A DNA stretch of 40,633 nt from Candidatus Butyricicoccus avicola (lineage in GTDB: Bacteria > Bacillota > Clostridia > Oscillospirales > Butyricicoccaceae), in assembly GCA_019119435.1 (NCBI GenBank), contig DWWZ01000028.1, positions 1 to 40,633 on the forward strand, read 5' to 3'. The notes under the pieces are model-generated. The model was given only the letters and a program-made list of their open reading frames with translations. It was not told the origin of the DNA and did not search any database. Both the position numbers and the translations under genes were made by a program. Below, one piece after another: positions 37,788-40,633 of the stretch (position 1 is the stretch's first letter; each line of letters opens with the position of its first letter).

Positions 37788-38789
37788 TCAGCGCGCCGCG
37801 CGTCGGTGACAAGTGCCGCGAATGATAAGTTCCGGCTGTAAAATGTCCACCGTTCGGCCGACCTTACCTTGGATTTGCTCGAACAGACGCAGAACGGCAG
37901 TCCGGCCGACCTGGCGTTTGTGCTGCGATACGGTGGTCAGGTTGATGCGCGGCAAACTCGCGTACGAAATGTTATCGAATCCCACGAGCGAGAGCTGCTT
38001 TGGGATATCTATGCCGCACTCATCCGCCGCCTGCAACACTTGCAGCGCGATGCGGTCCGAATAGGCAAAGACCGCATCCGGCAATTCCCTGCGCCCGAGC
38101 AGGGCGCGGATCATCCGATAGGTCTCCTGCGCACAGTCGCACTCGATCTTCTGCTGCGCATGCGCCCCCGGCACCTCTTCCATCGCCTTGTAAAACCCGC
38201 TGACGCGGAACTGCCGTGTCAGTGAGCCTTGCCGCCCGCCCAAATATAAAATATTGCGGTGGCCCAGGCACAGGAGGTACCGCGTCGCCTCGTATGCGCC
38301 GCGCTTGTTGTCGATGACCACATAACTGCAGTCATCGCCATGGTTATTGCCCAGATAAACGTGAGGCAGGCTGTGCAGGCTGTCCTGCAGGCTGTCCGCC
38401 GACGCCGCTGAAACCGGCGCAACAATCAGGCCCTCGACCTGCTGCGAAAGCAGGGCATCCACAGCCTCGGCTTCCCGCGCGCTGTCACGCAGAGAATTGC
38501 ACAGCAAAACGCGGTATCCATTCTCCCGAGCGGCCTCCTCAATTGCCAAGGCGGCCCCGGCAAAGTAGTCGTTTGAAATGTCGGGCACGAGCAGGCCGAT
38601 GGTCCGTGTCCGGCGGCTGACCAGGCTGCGCGCCGCAATATTGGGGATGTACCCCAGTTCCTTGCATGCCGCGCGCACCTGCGCCTTTGTCTCGGTGCTG
38701 ATTTCCGGGCGGTCATTGAGAGCGCGGGACACCGTGGAAAAACTCACGCCTGCACGCGCAGCAACGTCTTTGAGCGTTACCCGCTTCAC
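37788..38789 (-). CDS. LacI family transcriptional regulator
   Basis: VTLKDVAARAGVSFSTVSRALNDRPEIS HTH; likely GTG start (VKRVTLKD) preceded by GGGAGG. Confidence 0.92.
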   Translation of the reverse strand: MKRVTLKDVAARAGVSFSTVSRALNDRPEISTETKAQVRAACKELGYIPNIAARSLVSRRTRTIGLLVPDISNDYFAGAALAIEEAARENGYRVLLCNSLRDSAREAEAVDALLSQQVEGLIVAPVSAASADSLQDSLHSLPHVYLGNNHGDDCSYVVIDNKRGAYEATRYLLCLGHRNILYLGGRQGSLTRQFRVSGFYKAMEEVPGAHAQQKIECDCAQETYRMIRALLGRRELPDAVFAYSDRIALQVLQAADECGIDIPKQLSLVGFDNISYASLPRINLTTVSQHKRQVGRTAVLRLFEQIQGKVGRTVDILQPELIIRGTCHRRAAR

Positions 38790-38809
38790 CAAACCGCCTC
38801 CCTTTCTTA

Positions 38810-39241
38810 TTACATGCGCCTGCTGTCCTTCCAGCCAAGCCTCCAGTAAATCGTCCAACTAATCAGATTGCCAACAGCAGCTGGCCCTAGGCCGTACATC
38901 GAGATCAGATAGATCATCGTAGGACGGACCGTGGCATCCAGTGCAAAGGCCGCGACGTAAAACATCGCAACAATCACCGCCAGGCCCACGAAGCTGTACG
39001 GTACGATGCTCTTGTCCGGCAGGAAAAACAGCAGGCAGCAGCCCGCCGTCCCCGCGAGCGCGATCAAAAGCGTTTCGACCGCGCTTAGGACGGTCTCGTT
39101 TGCAATCGGCAAATTGTGCAGCGGCACGGTCAAAAAAGCGTATGCCGCAACAAAGATTACCATAAACAACAGCGCCCCGAAGAAATAGGCGAGTATTTTC
39201 GGACTCTTCCGTTTGCCTTCTTTGGTCAAAAATAGACTCAT
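38810..39241 (-). CDS. Small multi-TM membrane protein, unknown function
   Basis: 143-aa hydrophobic ORF between substrate-binding protein and LacI genes, same strand, SD GGAGGAG. Confidence 0.7.
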   Translation of the reverse strand: MSLFLTKEGKRKSPKILAYFFGALLFMVIFVAAYAFLTVPLHNLPIANETVLSAVETLLIALAGTAGCCLLFFLPDKSIVPYSFVGLAVIVAMFYVAAFALDATVRPTMIYLISMYGLGPAAVGNLISWTIYWRLGWKDSRRM

Positions 39242-39280
39242 TTTGGCTCCTCCTTTGCCTCAAAACTTCTGGCAGCTGCC

Positions 39281-39305
39281 GCGGCAGGTGGTAACCGCCT
39301 GCCGC
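39281..39305. other. Intergenic hairpin downstream of substrate-binding protein gene
   Basis: GCGGCAGG-N9-CCTGCCGC between the SBP stop and the next start. Confidence 0.5.
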
Positions 39306-39320
39306 GTATGCAATGATTTG

Positions 39321-40514
39321 TTATCCAAGCAACGTCCAGAAATCACGTACTGCGTTGATGTTTTCGTAAATGGCCATCGGGTCGAAGTCGGATACATTCA
39401 GCTCGTCGTACGGGGTGGAACCTTCCGCAGGCTCGATGTCGTCGCGGACCGGCCAGCCGCCCAGCGTGTTGAATTCATTGTATCCGCTCAGGTCGCCGTC
39501 GGTGCCGCCCAGCATAAAGCGGATGAGCAGCTTGGCAGCGTTCGGATGCTCGCAGCCTTCTACGATGTACAGGGTGTTGATCGCCGGGATACCGGTGGTC
39601 GGGACCAGGTTGATGGGTTCCAGGCACCAGTCATTGTCCGCGTTCTTGCGCAGCTTGGACGACGCGCAGAAGCCGAGTGGCGGGTTGGTCTGGCCTCTGG
39701 TGCCGACCGACTCCGCAATCTCATCCGAAGACGAGGTGTAGATCGGTTCATTGTCATGCAGGCGCTTGAGGAATTCATAGCCCGCATTCTCGCAGCCTTC
39801 GCTCAGGACGAGTTCCTCACCGGTCAGATCCTTATAGGCCTGTGCCAGCTGATCGGGCACATCGCCCGTGCAGAAACCGGTGATCCAAGAGCCCCAGGAT
39901 ACGTTATCCAGCGGGTTCTGCATCATGATGCGGCCCTTCCACTCCGGCTGGGTGATCTCCCAGATGTTGCTGACCGGCGCGCCGTCCGGATAAGCTTCCG
40001 AATTGTAGAAGAGCTGGGTCAGCTCGATATAGAGCGGGACCTGGGTCTCAGTGTACTTGGGATCGATGTGCTCCGCGATGTCGGAGGGCAGATAGTTATA
40101 AAAGATCTTGTTCTGTACGTACTCGTTCCACAACGAACCATCCTGGTCCTTGATGTGCACAACGTCCGCGACGTTCTGGCCGGCCTCGTGCTCGCGCGTG
40201 ACCTTCTCGAGCAGCTCATTGGTCGAGATATCGAACGGCTCGCACTCAATGCCCGGATATTTTTCCATGAACGCCTCTGCGATCTTGGTGCAGCGGGAGG
40301 AGATCGAATAGAACGTGACCGAGCCTTCCTCCTTGGCCAGCTCGTAGAGTTCCTCCTCGCTCTGATCCATGTTGAAGATGTCTGCCGAGGCTTCCCATTC
40401 GGTCTCGCCGTTTTCGTTGACTTCGGCTGTCTGCTCCTTGCTGCCGCACGCAGTCAATGACAGTGCCATGACTGCCGCCAGTGCAGCAGAGATCCATCGC
40501 TTATGCTGTAACAT
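39321..40514 (-). CDS. ABC transporter extracellular substrate-binding lipoprotein (family 1, Fe3+/phosphonate/polyamine-like)
   Basis: Lipobox LTACGS; SVTFYSISSRCTKIAEAFMEKYPGIE; start MLQHKRWISAAL. Confidence 0.88.
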   Translation of the reverse strand: MLQHKRWISAALAAVMALSLTACGSKEQTAEVNENGETEWEASADIFNMDQSEEELYELAKEEGSVTFYSISSRCTKIAEAFMEKYPGIECEPFDISTNELLEKVTREHEAGQNVADVVHIKDQDGSLWNEYVQNKIFYNYLPSDIAEHIDPKYTETQVPLYIELTQLFYNSEAYPDGAPVSNIWEITQPEWKGRIMMQNPLDNVSWGSWITGFCTGDVPDQLAQAYKDLTGEELVLSEGCENAGYEFLKRLHDNEPIYTSSSDEIAESVGTRGQTNPPLGFCASSKLRKNADNDWCLEPINLVPTTGIPAINTLYIVEGCEHPNAAKLLIRFMLGGTDGDLSGYNEFNTLGGWPVRDDIEPAEGSTPYDELNVSDFDPMAIYENINAVRDFWTLLG

Positions 40515-40573
40515 TTTCTTTTCCTCCCTTTTCGGCATAGTATTTGTTTCTATCGTCAGGCATACGCCTGTAT

Positions 40574-40633
40574 TTACCGGGAATACTTGATGAGCCGCTG
40601 GCTCTCCTTATCAAAGACATTCATCTTATGCGG
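40574..40633 (-). CDS. C-terminal fragment of an upstream gene, probably ABC ATP-binding subunit
   Basis: Minus-strand frame ...PHKMNVFDKESQRLIKYSR*, resembling the C-terminus of PotA/FbpC-type ATPases. Confidence 0.5.
   Translation of the reverse strand, partial: PHKMNVFDKESQRLIKYSR

Overview
GC-rich, gene-dense chromosomal segment, probably Clostridia/Oscillospirales (inferred from gene content and protein style, not tested). From left to right: the arginine operon argJ(partial)-argB-argD-argF; a methyltransferase; an AGCS-type amino-acid symporter; a Mn-catalase-like protein with a Cys-rich tail; glyS; tRNA-Pro(TGG); an SGNH hydrolase. Next is a compact minus-strand operon larE-larB-larC-nikABCDE-like (nickel-pincer cofactor synthesis plus a nickel/peptide-type ABC importer), then a divergent SF1 helicase, a rhodanese, pepD, an OPT transporter with a PqqD-like protein and a small membrane protein, an FtsX-type ABC exporter, a nucleotidyltransferase, a metal-efflux module (ArsR / HMA chaperone / P1B-ATPase), and a Crp/Fnr regulator. 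The window ends with a minus-strand operon pairing an ABC importer with a LacI regulator and three different phosphoesterase-like enzymes. The strongest candidate for something undescribed is the roughly 200-nt leader of the lar-nik operon. It has a MerR-type promoter (19-bp spacer, 14-bp perfect palindrome), several hairpins, and an intrinsic terminator (13-bp stem, U8) about 16 nt before the larE start, with a possible competing antiterminator. It looks like a riboswitch or attenuator. All assignments come from reading the sequence and translations; no searches were run.
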